A stretch of DNA of 64,000 nucleotides. It comes from UBA9926 sp038131595 (GTDB lineage: Bacteria > Pseudomonadota > Gammaproteobacteria > Pseudomonadales > Azotimanducaceae). The DNA is taken from the NCBI GenBank assembly GCA_038131595.1, contig JAYPPR010000008.1, positions 1,674,001 through 1,738,000 on the forward strand, written 5' to 3'. Shown in pieces: positions 28,908-38,545 of the stretch; the stretch's first letter is position 1, and every line of letters begins with the position of its first letter. A model generated the notes under the pieces. It saw only the letters and a list, made by a program, of their open reading frames with translations, did no database searches and was not told the DNA's origin. Position numbers and translations under genes: made by a program.

Positions 28908-30170
28908 ATGGCCCGACTTGAGATACAAGGTGGGCAACGGCTGAGCGGGCGTGTCCGCGCAGCGGGCGCCAAAAACTCTGTCATCAAGCTGATGGCTGCA
29001 TCCATCTTGTTTGAGGAGCCCATTGCTTTAACGAACGTTCCTCATCTCCGCGATGTAAAAACGATGGCCTCGCTCCTTGAGTATATGGGTGCTACCTGTG
29101 TTTGGAACGGTAGCGAAGGATTGTCGATTGCAGCAGGGTCGCTTGCTGGAACGCAAGCGCCCTATCACTTAGTTCGCACGATGAGGGCCTCCTTCAATGT
29201 GCTGGGGCCGCTATTAGCGCGCTACGGGCAAGCTGAAGTCTCGCTGCCCGGTGGTTGTGCGATTGGTACGAGGCCTGTTGATCAACATCTAGCTGGGCTG
29301 GCAGCGCTTGGTGCTTCGGTCACGATCGAATCCGGCTATGTGCGCGCATCAGCTGAGCATGGGCTCATTGGCACTGACTTCAGTTTTGACTTTCCGAGCG
29401 TCGGGGCAACCGAGCATGTGTTGATGGCCGCGGTCCTTGCAAAAGGTCAAACCCGGTTGTCGGGGTGTGCGCGTGAGCCTGAGATCGTTGATTTAGCAGC
29501 GTTTCTTAATCAGGCAGGGGCGCGTATTCGCGGTGCGGGGACTAGTGAGATCGAAATCAACGGGGTTGGCTCGCTTGCTCCAATTAACTACGAGGTGATG
29601 TCTGACCGTATAGAAGCGGCTACCTATTTAATGGCAGCAATCGCCACCGGAGGAGAGGTGGCGGTTGATGGATTGACTGTTGATCATCTGCCAACCGTAG
29701 TCGAATTACTCCGTGCAACGGGTGTAACGGTAGAAAAAGACAAGAACGCGGTTGCGGTATCCGCTGATGCTGGCGCACTTATAGCCCAGAGTTTTGATAC
29801 GGCTCCGTTCCCAGGTTTCCCGACGGACCTGCAAGCTCAGATGATGGTGGTGAATAGTTTAGCCTCGGGTCGATCTCACATTCGTGAGACCATATTTGAG
29901 AACCGATTTATGCATGTTCAGGAATTGGCTCGGATGGGGGCCAAGATCAGACTTCAGAGAAATAACTCAGTGGCTAGGGTCGAGGGTGCTCGTCAACTTA
30001 AAGGTGCACCGGTAATGGCTACGGACCTTCGCGCCTCGGCTTGCTTGGTAATTGCTGGATTGGCAGCGGAAGGTACGACCATCATTGATCGGATTTATCA
30101 CTTGGACCGAGGGTACGCAGCGCTCGAGCACAAATTAACGAGGTTGGGTGCAACGGTGAAAAGGGTATAG
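28908..30170 (+). CDS. murA: UDP-N-acetylglucosamine 1-carboxyvinyltransferase
   Basis: 420 residues, intact. MurA makes the first committed step of peptidoglycan synthesis, transferring enolpyruvate from PEP. The fosfomycin-target cysteine lies in PGGCAIGTRPVD, and AAGAKNSVIKLMAAS is the N-terminal substrate loop. The late GFPTDLQAQMM segment is also diagnostic. An intact murA argues that the lineage still makes peptidoglycan, despite the broken dcw genes downstream. Confidence 0.97.
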   Translation: MARLEIQGGQRLSGRVRAAGAKNSVIKLMAASILFEEPIALTNVPHLRDVKTMASLLEYMGATCVWNGSEGLSIAAGSLAGTQAPYHLVRTMRASFNVLGPLLARYGQAEVSLPGGCAIGTRPVDQHLAGLAALGASVTIESGYVRASAEHGLIGTDFSFDFPSVGATEHVLMAAVLAKGQTRLSGCAREPEIVDLAAFLNQAGARIRGAGTSEIEINGVGSLAPINYEVMSDRIEAATYLMAAIATGGEVAVDGLTVDHLPTVVELLRATGVTVEKDKNAVAVSADAGALIAQSFDTAPFPGFPTDLQAQMMVVNSLASGRSHIRETIFENRFMHVQELARMGAKIRLQRNNSVARVEGARQLKGAPVMATDLRASACLVIAGLAAEGTTIIDRIYHLDRGYAALEHKLTRLGATVKRV

Positions 30171-30174
30171 AACA

Positions 30175-30837
30175 ATGGGCTTACATCACAATTCAACGCT
30201 AGTGATCGCGTTAAACAAGGGTCGTCCCTTAGCATCGCTGCTTGGCGTTTTGGAGAGTATCGGTATCAAGCCGACAGAATCGCCAGAGACTTCCAGAAAG
30301 CTAGTGTTCCCGACATCGATTCCCGAGATCTCGTTGCTTGTGTTGAGGGGATCCGACGTCGCGACCTATGTGGAGCATGGCATTGCCGACATTGGCATGC
30401 TCGGCAAAGACACGCTGCTAGAGTTTCCTGGTCAGAATTACTACGAACTACTCGATCTTGGCTTGGCTAAGTGTCAACTCATGGTCGCTGGACTGGTCGA
30501 CGAGCCGCCGCTCCCTCGGCGCTTGACGGTGGCAACGAAATTTGTCGATACGGCCAAGCGCTATTACGCAAAGTTAGGTGTGCAGGCCGACATTATTAAG
30601 TTGTCGGGGGCTATGGAACTCGCGCCAGTCATGGGGTTGTCCGACCGGATTGTTGATATTGTGGAGACCGGATCGACGCTCAAAGCTAACGGTCTTGAAC
30701 CCAAGGAGTGGATCGAGGACATTTCGGCACGACTAATCGTCAATAAAGCCTCCTTTAAGACAAAACACGCTGCCTTGCGTGAGATTATTGATGGTGTTGA
30801 GCAGGCGGTTCGGACCGCAAGCGAGGAAAGGGCATGA
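30175..30837 (+). CDS. hisG: ATP phosphoribosyltransferase, short form
   Basis: 220 residues; the short form lacks the C-terminal ACT-like regulatory domain. It catalyses the first step of histidine synthesis and needs the HisZ regulatory subunit, which is not in this window. ALNKGRP, ADIGMLGKDTLLE and the phosphate loop IVDIVETGSTLKANG are conserved. It overlaps hisD by 4 bases and follows murA, the pseudomonad order. Confidence 0.95.
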   Translation: MGLHHNSTLVIALNKGRPLASLLGVLESIGIKPTESPETSRKLVFPTSIPEISLLVLRGSDVATYVEHGIADIGMLGKDTLLEFPGQNYYELLDLGLAKCQLMVAGLVDEPPLPRRLTVATKFVDTAKRYYAKLGVQADIIKLSGAMELAPVMGLSDRIVDIVETGSTLKANGLEPKEWIEDISARLIVNKASFKTKHAALREIIDGVEQAVRTASEERA

Positions 30838-32135
30838 GATGGCTATCCCAGGGCGATGCCGATTTTGACCGGCAGTTGCATCAGGCGTTGCAAATTGATG
30901 AGGCGACCAGTCAGGAAATAGAGGCCAGTGTGGATGCGATATTGGCCGAGGTTCGCGAAGGAGGCGATACCGCGCTCACGCGTCTTGTTGCGCAATACGA
31001 TGGAATTGCCCGTGATGCGGTGGCAGATCTATCAATCTCAAAAAATGAAATGGCTTTGGCTTGTGAGCGGCTTTCCCCAGCGATCAATGAGGCGCTGCAG
31101 CATGCGGCGGCAAGAATCCGAAGCTATCACGAACGCCAGCATGAGGAGCAAGCGACCGATTGGCGCTTTGAGGACGAGCTCGGCAATGTGTTGGGACAAA
31201 GGATTAGTCCGATGGCGCGAGTTGGAGTCTATGCGCCCGGGGGGAAAGCATCTTATCCCTCAACGATCCTGATGACGGCGATCCCCGCGAAGGTGGCAGG
31301 GGTGCCTGAAGTTGTGCTGGCAGTGCCGGCTGACAAACAGCGTATTGACCCTGTATTGCTAGCTGCTGCCCACTATGCAGGGGTTGATGAGTTTTACACG
31401 ATGGGCGGGGCCCAGGCGATCGGCGCTTTAGCCTATGGATGCCAGACCATCCGGCGAGTCGATAAAATCTGTGGTCCGGGCAATCTCTATGTTGCCACCG
31501 CAAAGCGACGTGTATTTGGAGAGGTTGGCATCGATATGGTGGCTGGTCCCTCTGAGGTGCTCGTCGTGGCTGATGCGAAGACGAGAGTTGATTGGGTTGC
31601 CGACGATGTACTGGCTCAAGCGGAGCATGATGAATTGGCGCAATCGATTGTGGTCTCCACTGATAGAATTGTGTTGGAAGCCATCCGCGAGGCAGTTCTG
31701 CGTCGGCTTCAATCGAGTAAGCGCAAAGCGATTGCCTCAGCGTCTATTATGAACCGAGGACTGTTGATCCAGACATGTAACGAAGCGGGCACAGTCAACG
31801 TCATTAATAGAGTAGCGCCAGAACATCTAGAGCTATCAGTAGAGGATCCAGACGCTCTCATGGCTTATCCACTGAAAGCAGGGGCAGTGTTTGTAGGGGA
31901 GCACTCCCCCGAGGTGGTTGGCGATTATTCGGCCGGGCCGAGTCATGTGTTGCCGACGTCTGGGTCGGCCAGGTTTGCCTCAGCGCTTGGAACGTATGAT
32001 TTCGTGACCCGACAATCGGTGATTCAGTGTCATCGCGCTGGTGTGATTCCCTTAGCCAAATCTGCCGCCATCCTTGCTGAGGCAGAAGGGCTTGATATGC
32101 ATGCGGCGTCGGCATATCGGCGGATGGAGGGCTAG
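30834..32135 (+). CDS. hisD: Histidinol dehydrogenase
   Basis: 433 residues, full length. It oxidises histidinol to histidine in two NAD-dependent steps at a zinc site. PGGKASYPSTILM, AGPSEVLVVAD, APEHLEL and GDYSAGPSHVLPT are signature segments. In relatives hisC follows; here no hisC is seen in the next 219 bases. Confidence 0.97.
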   Translation: MRWLSQGDADFDRQLHQALQIDEATSQEIEASVDAILAEVREGGDTALTRLVAQYDGIARDAVADLSISKNEMALACERLSPAINEALQHAAARIRSYHERQHEEQATDWRFEDELGNVLGQRISPMARVGVYAPGGKASYPSTILMTAIPAKVAGVPEVVLAVPADKQRIDPVLLAAAHYAGVDEFYTMGGAQAIGALAYGCQTIRRVDKICGPGNLYVATAKRRVFGEVGIDMVAGPSEVLVVADAKTRVDWVADDVLAQAEHDELAQSIVVSTDRIVLEAIREAVLRRLQSSKRKAIASASIMNRGLLIQTCNEAGTVNVINRVAPEHLELSVEDPDALMAYPLKAGAVFVGEHSPEVVGDYSAGPSHVLPTSGSARFASALGTYDFVTRQSVIQCHRAGVIPLAKSAAILAEAEGLDMHAASAYRRMEG

Positions 32136-32354
32136 TAATAATCGTTAGCGTTGCGCGCAAGAAAGTTGGCTGGTGAGCTCAGCAGTCCCACAATCTAATC
32201 GTCCGCGAAGTCGGCAAGGGTGAGGCTTGACCTTAGGTCAGACCTGGACAAGCTAAAGATGCTTGGCGTGCTTGCGTAGGTCGCGACTCTTAAGACGAGG
32301 ACTGGCATAACCTACTTTGGATGCAAGCGCTCGACAGTAAATAGTGAGTGAGTA
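32136..32354 (+). other. Spacer between hisD and zapE where hisC/degS would be expected
   Basis: 219 bases with no supported gene on either strand and no recognisable fragment of HisC or DegS. It may be a deletion scar or simply an intergenic region in this lineage. Confidence 0.4.
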
Positions 32355-33473
32355 ATGGGTGAATCCGGTCAGATAATCCTGGACCGATATATAGATCATT
32401 GCCGTTCAGGCAGTGTGCATGAGGATGCGAAGCAAATAGAAGTCGTGCATCGGCTGGATGCATTGCGCGATGCGTTAGATAGTCATCAAGCACCGCAGTC
32501 TTCTTGGTTTCGCTTTTCACGTCGAGAGAAGCGTCCGATCCAGGGGCTCTATCTATGGGGTAGTGTCGGGCGTGGAAAGACATTTTTGATGGACCTGTTT
32601 TTTGAATCGCTCGAACGCAAAGACAAGGTCCGCATTCATTTCTATCGTTTCATGCAGTCAGTGCATCGGTCGCTGGCTGAATATCAAGGGTCGCCTGATC
32701 CGCTTAAACTCGTTGCCAAGCGATTCGCTAGCGAAGGAAGGGTCCTTTGCTTTGATGAGTTTTTTGTTTCCGACATCACTGATGCCATGTTGTTGTCAGG
32801 GCTCCTTCATGCATTGCAAACGGAGGGCGTAACGCTGGTGGCGACGTCAAACGTGCCGCCTTCGGGGCTGTACCGAGATGGTTTGCAGCGGGGTAAGTTC
32901 CTCCCTGCGATTTCATTGCTAGAGGAAACCAATGAAATTGTTAACCTAGATAACGAATTCGATTATCGGCTTCGGGCGTTGGGGAAGGCAGAGCTTTACC
33001 ATTACCCGCTCGGCGATCAGGCTGAAGCTCGCCTCGATACTATTTGGCAAACGCTAGACAACGCGATTATGCGCGACCGAATAACCCAACGGTCACCTGG
33101 GACGACCATCAACATCAATGGACGGGCAATTGTTGCTCGTCGTGTATCGCAGCAGATGATCTGGTTTGAGTTTTCCGATATTTGTGGTGGGCCACGAAGT
33201 CCTTCAGATTACATTGCCATTGCCGGTGAGTACGCTACGGTTTTCATTTCCTCCATTCCCCAGTTTGATCGTGCCACCGAGGACGAAGCTCGACGGTTTG
33301 TCAGTTTGATCGACGAATTCTACGACCGTAGGGTTAATCTGATTTGTACTGCTCAAGCCAATATTTTGGACCTGTATCAGGGAGATCGGTTGACCTTTGA
33401 ATTTGAGCGGACAGCCAGCAGGCTCCAGGAGATGCAATCCAAGGAGTATTTCCAGGACCAACATCTGAGCTAG
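32355..33473 (+). CDS. zapE: Cell division protein ZapE (AFG1-like ATPase)
   Basis: 372 residues. ZapE is a P-loop ATPase that modulates the Z-ring under stress. Walker A GSVGRGKT, Walker B LCFDEF and the family segments LYLWGSVG, DGLQRGKFLP and FISSIPQF are present. The ATG at 32355 gives a normal length. It precedes rplM, as in pseudomonads. No frame break. Confidence 0.94.
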   Translation: MGESGQIILDRYIDHCRSGSVHEDAKQIEVVHRLDALRDALDSHQAPQSSWFRFSRREKRPIQGLYLWGSVGRGKTFLMDLFFESLERKDKVRIHFYRFMQSVHRSLAEYQGSPDPLKLVAKRFASEGRVLCFDEFFVSDITDAMLLSGLLHALQTEGVTLVATSNVPPSGLYRDGLQRGKFLPAISLLEETNEIVNLDNEFDYRLRALGKAELYHYPLGDQAEARLDTIWQTLDNAIMRDRITQRSPGTTININGRAIVARRVSQQMIWFEFSDICGGPRSPSDYIAIAGEYATVFISSIPQFDRATEDEARRFVSLIDEFYDRRVNLICTAQANILDLYQGDRLTFEFERTASRLQEMQSKEYFQDQHLS

Positions 33474-33517
33474 GCATTTGTTGTCAACCATCCTCTCCTT
33501 AGACCTGATCAAAGTGG

Positions 33518-33546
33518 TTGCGGAATGATAGATCCTTGAGTAACAT
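33518..33546 (+). promoter_or_regulatory. Possible sigma-70 promoter for rplM-rpsI
   Basis: TTGCGG at 33518, a 17-base spacer, then TAACAT at 33541. It would give a leader of about 150 nt before rplM, which starts at 33699. The hexamers are only partial matches. Confidence 0.35.
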
Positions 33547-33698
33547 TCGCCCTCCGAAAAATTGGTTATTCAAATGGTTAGCCGCCGATTTGGGTGGTGT
33601 CCCTGAAGCCTAAGTTTAGGGAAAGCCAATTGGACGGGAGCGATATACAGCCCTCGGGTCTGGGAATGGGCATACCGAGCGCGTGTTAAGGAAAAGAT

Positions 33699-34127
33699 AT
33701 GAAAACTGTCAGTGCAAAAAAAGAAGAAGTGACTCGGCAATGGTACGTTGTCGATGCCCAAGACCAAACACTAGGTCGCCTGAGTACTGAAATCGCGAAT
33801 CGGCTAAGGGGCAAGCATAAAGCTTCGTTCACGCCGCACGTTGATACAGGGGACTATGTCGTTGTGATCAACGCAGACAAAGTGAAGGTGACTGGCCGCA
33901 AAGCGCAGGACAAGATGTACTACCATCACACAGGGTTCCCTGGCGGCATTAAATCCATCTCCTTTGAAAAGCTTCAAGATAAGGCGCCAGAGCGAATCAT
34001 TGAGTCAGCGGTAAAGGGGATGATGCCAAAGAACAAGCTCAGTCGAGCGATGATGAGCAAGTTAAAGATTTATGCGGGTAGCGAGCATCCACACGGGGCT
34101 CAACAGCCGGTCACGTTGGATATTTGA
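33699..34127 (+). CDS. rplM: 50S ribosomal protein L13
   Basis: 142 residues, full length, early-assembling protein of the large subunit. WYVVDAQDQTLGRLST, YYHHTGFPGG and GMMPKNKLSRAMM are the family signatures. It is co-transcribed with rpsI, 80 bases downstream, which has its own GGAAA-type ribosome site. Confidence 0.98.
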   Translation: MKTVSAKKEEVTRQWYVVDAQDQTLGRLSTEIANRLRGKHKASFTPHVDTGDYVVVINADKVKVTGRKAQDKMYYHHTGFPGGIKSISFEKLQDKAPERIIESAVKGMMPKNKLSRAMMSKLKIYAGSEHPHGAQQPVTLDI

Positions 34128-34207
34128 ACGATTAGTCATATCTGCTCACCTCGCCATTGGTCGGCGCAAGAGGACAAGCGCAGTGACGAGCCCAGTAAGG
34201 AAAAAAG

Positions 34208-34594
34208 ATGAGTCAATTTTACGGCACAGGAAGACGCAAAAGCTCCAAGGCGCGTGTATTCCTCACAATGGGTGAAGGTGCGATTACCGTTAACGATCGC
34301 CCGCTAGACGAATATTTCGGGCGACAAACGGCTCGGATGGTCGTCCGGCAGCCATTGGAATTGGTTGATCTAGCAGGCAAATTTGATGTTCGAGTGACCG
34401 TCAAAGGCGGTGGCGGTTTCGGTCAAGCGGGAGCCATTCGGCACGGTATTACTCGCGCCCTTCTGGAGTATGATGATTCGCTTCGAGGGACACTTCGTGA
34501 GGCTGGGTACGTCACTCGTGACGCGCGTTCAGTAGAGCGAAAAAAGGTCGGTTTACGCAAGGCGAGAAAGCGGCCGCAATTCTCGAAAAGATAA
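34208..34594 (+). CDS. rpsI: 30S ribosomal protein S9
   Basis: 128 residues, full length. It starts GTGRRKSSKARVFL and ends with the basic tail KRPQFSKR that reaches the P-site tRNA. GGGGFGQAGAIRHGI is the central motif. A strong intrinsic terminator follows at once, closing the rplM-rpsI operon. Confidence 0.98.
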   Translation: MSQFYGTGRRKSSKARVFLTMGEGAITVNDRPLDEYFGRQTARMVVRQPLELVDLAGKFDVRVTVKGGGGFGQAGAIRHGITRALLEYDDSLRGTLREAGYVTRDARSVERKKVGLRKARKRPQFSKR

Positions 34595-34596
34595 CG

Positions 34597-34625
34597 AAAA
34601 CGGGGCATTGGCCCCGTTTTTTTTT
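34597..34625 (+). terminator. Rho-independent terminator after rpsI
   Basis: A perfect 10-bp stem (AAAACGGGGC / GCCCCGTTTT) with a 4-base ATTG loop, followed by a T tract to 34625. The loop and stem begin two bases after the rpsI stop codon. Confidence 0.95.
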
Positions 34626-34668
34626 GCCTATTAATGCCATCCATCCCCCGCCATTTCCCAAGGGATTG

Positions 34669-34677
34669 TGCTAGAAT
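34669..34677 (+). promoter_or_regulatory. Possible extended -10 promoter for petABC
   Basis: TGCTAGAAT (TGn plus TAGAAT) lies 84 bases before the petA start and just after the rpsI terminator, the expected place for a promoter of the bc1 operon. No good -35 hexamer was found. Confidence 0.4.
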
Positions 34678-34760
34678 GCCGCCGCGCTTGGCAGTGGTGA
34701 TTCCACCTAAATTTGGCTGCCAAGTTGCCTGCCAAGTAGCACAAGCATGGAGATGAGCTA

Positions 34761-35360
34761 GTGAGTGAAAATGGCCTAAACCCAGGACGGAGAAACTTCC
34801 TATTAGGCGCCACAGCCGTGGTTGGTGCAGGAGGTGTTGCAGGGCTCGCAGTACCTTTTGTCGGATCTTGGAACCCCAGCGCGAAAGCACTCGCTGCAGG
34901 CGCGCCGATCAAGGTCGATGTTAGTCGGCTAGGGCCGGGTGAAATCCTGGGTCCTATCCCCGCTTGGAGGGATAAACCCATTTTTGTGATCAAGCGCTCT
35001 CAAGAGATGCTGGATCTTTTAAACGTTAAGAAAGACCGCCTGGCGGACCCAGATTCGGATCGTCCGCAACAGCCAACATACGCCCAAAACGAAACTCGCT
35101 CACGGAAGCCTGAGGTTGCTGTGCTAGTTGGTCTGTGTACTCACCTAAGTTGCTCGCCTAAATATCGTCCCGCAATCGAGCCGCAAACGTTCGATCCAGA
35201 ATGGGCGGGCGGGTTCTATTGTCCCTGTCACGGGTCAAAATTTGACCTTGCCGGTAGGGTCTACGCTGGTGTACCTGCTCCCTCTAATCTTGAGGTTCCT
35301 CCTCACTATTTCGAGACCGACGATGTCATTGTTATCGGCGAAGATGGAGGGCTAGCGTAA
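34761..35360 (+). CDS. petA: Ubiquinol-cytochrome c reductase, Rieske iron-sulfur subunit
   Basis: 199 residues with a GTG start. A twin-arginine-type signal (GRRNFLLG) and a helix place the Rieske domain in the periplasm. Cluster-binding motifs CTHLSC and CPCHGS give the two Cys and two His ligands of the 2Fe-2S centre. Part of the bc1 complex, which oxidises ubiquinol and reduces cytochrome c. It overlaps petB by one base. Confidence 0.97.
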   Translation: MSENGLNPGRRNFLLGATAVVGAGGVAGLAVPFVGSWNPSAKALAAGAPIKVDVSRLGPGEILGPIPAWRDKPIFVIKRSQEMLDLLNVKKDRLADPDSDRPQQPTYAQNETRSRKPEVAVLVGLCTHLSCSPKYRPAIEPQTFDPEWAGGFYCPCHGSKFDLAGRVYAGVPAPSNLEVPPHYFETDDVIVIGEDGGLA

Positions 35361-36616
35361 TGGCAACGTTGCAGCAATCATTTAAGAACGTAATGGATTG
35401 GATCGATGACCGGTTGCCGGTCACGGAAGCCTACGAGAAGCACCTATCGAAGTATTACGCGCCGAAAAATCTCAACATTTGGTACTACTTCGGCATCTTC
35501 TCTTTTGTCGTGTTGGTCAATCAATTGTTGACTGGCATCTGGTTGACAATGAACTACGTCCCCACAGGGGAGGGAGCATTCGCCTCGATTGAATACATCA
35601 TGCGGGATGTTGAATACGGCTGGATGCTGAGATACATGCATTCCACGGGTGCCTCAGCCTTTTTCGTGGTTGTCTATCTCCATATGTTTAGGGGGCTGAT
35701 TTATGGGTCCTATCAGAAGCCAAGAGAGTTGATCTGGATACTTGGGATGTTGGTCTATGTGGCGCTGATGGCTGAAGGATTTTTTGGTTATCTTCTCCCT
35801 TGGGGCAACATGTCATTTTGGGGTGCCCAGGTGATTGTATCGCTTGCGAGTGCCATCCCCATGGTAGGCGAGGACCTCGCTATTTGGGTGCGCGGCGACT
35901 TCAACATGTCAGGCGTGACGCTCAATCGATTCTTCGCGCTTCACGTCGTCTTAGTACCGCTCTTCTTACTGGTCCTTGTAGTCCTGCACGTGCTTGCGCT
36001 CCACGAGGTAGGCTCGAACAACCCAGATGGTGTGGACGTAAAGGCCAACCTTGATGAAGAAGGCCGGCCTGTTGATGGGGTGCCATTTCACCCCTATTTC
36101 ACGTTAGGAAAACTACCCGGGATTATCGTGTTCTTAGGTTTGTTCTCGGCAGTGATGTTCTTCTATCCCGATGGCGGAGGCTATCTCATAGAACACCCAA
36201 ACTATGAGCCGGCTGACCCATTGAAAACGCCAGAATTAATCGCACCGGTTTGGTACTACACGCCGTTTTACTCGATGTTAAGAGCTGCCACCTTCCCACT
36301 GGCTGGGTTAGATGCGAAGTTCTGGGGGCTTGTAGTGATGGCAGGCGCGATTGTCGTTCCAGCTGTCTTGCCATGGCTCGATAAGTCGCCCGTTAAATCA
36401 ATCCGATACAAAGGGATGGGCAGCAAGATTATGCTGGCGCTATTTGTCATCTCGTTTTTTATTCTGGGCTACCTGGGAACCGTTCACCCAACTCCGGGAA
36501 GAACCTTCCTTGCACAGATATGCACAGGAATATACTTCGCCTATTTCCTTTTGATGCCATGGTACACCCGGGCTGAGAAGACGAAGCCAGTGCCAGATAG
36601 GGTGACGATGCCATGA
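35360..36616 (+). CDS. petB: Cytochrome b subunit of the bc1 complex
   Basis: 418 residues, a single unsplit cytochrome b with eight or so helices. LRYMHSTGASAFF and FFALHVVLVPLFLLVLVVLH carry heme-ligand histidines, and a PVWYYTPFY motif sits near the quinol-oxidation site (a variant of the PEWY loop; here PVWY). The gene overlaps petC by 4 bases. Intact. Confidence 0.97.
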   Translation: MATLQQSFKNVMDWIDDRLPVTEAYEKHLSKYYAPKNLNIWYYFGIFSFVVLVNQLLTGIWLTMNYVPTGEGAFASIEYIMRDVEYGWMLRYMHSTGASAFFVVVYLHMFRGLIYGSYQKPRELIWILGMLVYVALMAEGFFGYLLPWGNMSFWGAQVIVSLASAIPMVGEDLAIWVRGDFNMSGVTLNRFFALHVVLVPLFLLVLVVLHVLALHEVGSNNPDGVDVKANLDEEGRPVDGVPFHPYFTLGKLPGIIVFLGLFSAVMFFYPDGGGYLIEHPNYEPADPLKTPELIAPVWYYTPFYSMLRAATFPLAGLDAKFWGLVVMAGAIVVPAVLPWLDKSPVKSIRYKGMGSKIMLALFVISFFILGYLGTVHPTPGRTFLAQICTGIYFAYFLLMPWYTRAEKTKPVPDRVTMP

Positions 36617-37428
36617 ACCGAATCAGACGATACTGTATAGCGTTGCTTTTTCCGTTTGCAGCGAATGCTGTTGAAAGTAATTTCCCGTTGTATGACATGG
36701 AGCCTGATCTTTACGACCAAGCATCACTACAACGAGGCGCCGCTACCTACATGAATTACTGCCTAGGATGTCACAGCCTCGGCTATCAACGTTACAAGCG
36801 AACCGCCGAGGACCTAGGTATTCCGGAGCGTTTGATGCTGGAATATTTGGTGCAAGACCCCAACGCGAAAATTGGAGATTTGATCGATAGTTCGATCACT
36901 GATGAAAATTCGAAGGTGTGGTTCGGCGCATCTCCGCCAGATCTGACCTTGTACACCCAACTGAAGGGTGGCCCTGAATATCTGTACACCTACCTGATGA
37001 CCTTTTACAAGGACGATACGCGTCCGCTAGGCGTCAATAATATGGTCTACGAAAATGTTGGTATGCCCCACGTGCTCTTAGAACTGCAGGGTATACAAGA
37101 GAAAGTGTGTAAAGAGGTCCCTCAGATCGCAGAAAATGGCGGTGAAATGATGGATGCACTGTCTCAGAATTACCTTACCGAAGAAGTGTGCGGCATGGAT
37201 CTTGTGGATCGTGGATACAGCCCTCTGCAAGTGGTTGAGGGTACGGGCAGTCTATCGCCCGACGAGTACGAGCAGCTTGCGTATGACTTAAGCAACTTCC
37301 TTTATTATGTAGGTGAACCTACCAGGCTCGAACGAGAGCGGACGGGGGTGTTTGTACTCATCTTCTTAGCATTTTTCTTTGTTCCCGCCTACCTGCTCGC
37401 CAGAGAGTACAAAAAAGAAATCCATTAA
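36613..37428 (+). CDS. petC: Cytochrome c1 of the bc1 complex
   Basis: 271 residues with a signal peptide (YCIALLFPFAANAV), a single heme-binding CLGCH motif and a C-terminal helix (VFVLIFLAFFFVPAYLLA) followed by basic residues, the usual anchor of cytochrome c1. It passes electrons from the Rieske centre to soluble cytochrome c. Intact. Confidence 0.97.
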   Translation: MNRIRRYCIALLFPFAANAVESNFPLYDMEPDLYDQASLQRGAATYMNYCLGCHSLGYQRYKRTAEDLGIPERLMLEYLVQDPNAKIGDLIDSSITDENSKVWFGASPPDLTLYTQLKGGPEYLYTYLMTFYKDDTRPLGVNNMVYENVGMPHVLLELQGIQEKVCKEVPQIAENGGEMMDALSQNYLTEEVCGMDLVDRGYSPLQVVEGTGSLSPDEYEQLAYDLSNFLYYVGEPTRLERERTGVFVLIFLAFFFVPAYLLAREYKKEIH

Positions 37429-37462
37429 TCCGCGCGAGCGCGGAGCTTGAAAGGAAAACGGT

Positions 37463-38095
37463 ATGAGCGTGATCTCTAAACACTCATCGATGGTATTTTT
37501 CTCAGATGGGGAAGACCACTATAGCCAGCGAGTCAGGATGGTATTGGCTGAAAAAGGCGTTGCGGTTGAAATCATTAACGTTGAAAAGAACCAGTATCCT
37601 GAGGATCTAGTAGCACTCAATCCCTATAACAGTTTGCCCACCCTTGTGGATAGAGACCTCGTGCTATACGAGACGATGATCATGATGGAATATCTTGATG
37701 AACGTTTTCCTCATCCTCCACTGTTGCCCGTTTACCCTGTCGCGAGAGCCCAGAGTCGCTTGTTTGCTCACCGCATTCAAAAGGACTGGTGTGGATTGGT
37801 AGACACTATTGTCGCAGGCCGTTCGAAAGAGACGGTGATTGAGAAGGCGCGCAAGGAGCTGAGAGAAGGCTTGATTACGATTGCCCCCATCTTTACCGAG
37901 AAAGAGTTTTTCATGAGCGATGAATTTACGCTTGTGGATTGTTGTTTCGCGCCTATTCTCTGGAGACTGCCAGTACTTGGAATTTCGCTGCCACCGAAGA
38001 GCGCTAAGCCTTTGACGGATTATATGAATCGCATGTTTAGGCGTGAATCTTTTCAAGCGAGCCTCTCTGAAGCAGAAATGGATATGCGAGACTAG
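37463..38095 (+). CDS. sspA: Stringent starvation protein A (GST-like)
   Basis: 210 residues. SspA is a glutathione-transferase-fold protein without the enzyme activity that binds RNA polymerase. VFFSDGEDHYSQRVRMVLAE opens the thioredoxin-like domain, and DRDLVLYETMIMMEYLDERF is the conserved pocket segment. It is followed by sspB, the standard pair behind petABC. Confidence 0.95.
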   Translation: MSVISKHSSMVFFSDGEDHYSQRVRMVLAEKGVAVEIINVEKNQYPEDLVALNPYNSLPTLVDRDLVLYETMIMMEYLDERFPHPPLLPVYPVARAQSRLFAHRIQKDWCGLVDTIVAGRSKETVIEKARKELREGLITIAPIFTEKEFFMSDEFTLVDCCFAPILWRLPVLGISLPPKSAKPLTDYMNRMFRRESFQASLSEAEMDMRD

Positions 38096-38100
38096 GTTCG

Positions 38101-38535
38101 GTGACCCTCAAACCCCGAGTCTCTTACCTTTTGCCGGGCGCGTTGGACTGGGTAATAGATAGCGGGGAGACGCCTTATCTGATTGTTTACGCGCGACATA
38201 CCGATGCTGTTGTGCCCATTGAGTACGTTCAAGAAGACGGAACGATTGTCTTGAACGTTTCTGGGACCGCCATACGGAACCTCCACTTTGACGCTGCAGA
38301 GCTCAGTTTCGACTCGCGTTTTTCAGGCGTGTCTCAATTCATCCGTATTCCCTACGAGGCAGTGCTGGGGATGATTGGTAAAGAATCTGGGCAAGGCATT
38401 TACTTTCCCGAGAACCACCCTGGTGCAAGTGAGCCTCTCGTCACCGAAGCAACTGATCAAGCCCAGGAGACATCGGAAGCGCCGACGAGCAAAGAGGGAA
38501 GCGTCAGGCCCAACCACTTGAAGTTGGTTGACTGA
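38101..38535 (+). CDS. sspB: ClpXP adaptor protein SspB
   Basis: 144 residues from a GTG start. SspB binds the ssrA tag of stalled-translation products and delivers them to ClpXP. The SspB fold occupies residues 1-105 (YLLPGALDWVIDSG, YEAVLGMIGKESGQG). A flexible acidic linker leads to a C-terminal PNHLKLVD, which resembles the tail that docks on ClpX. It is convergent with dolP, 10 bases apart. Confidence 0.94.
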   Translation: MTLKPRVSYLLPGALDWVIDSGETPYLIVYARHTDAVVPIEYVQEDGTIVLNVSGTAIRNLHFDAAELSFDSRFSGVSQFIRIPYEAVLGMIGKESGQGIYFPENHPGASEPLVTEATDQAQETSEAPTSKEGSVRPNHLKLVD

Positions 38536-38545
38536 TCAAGTTCTG

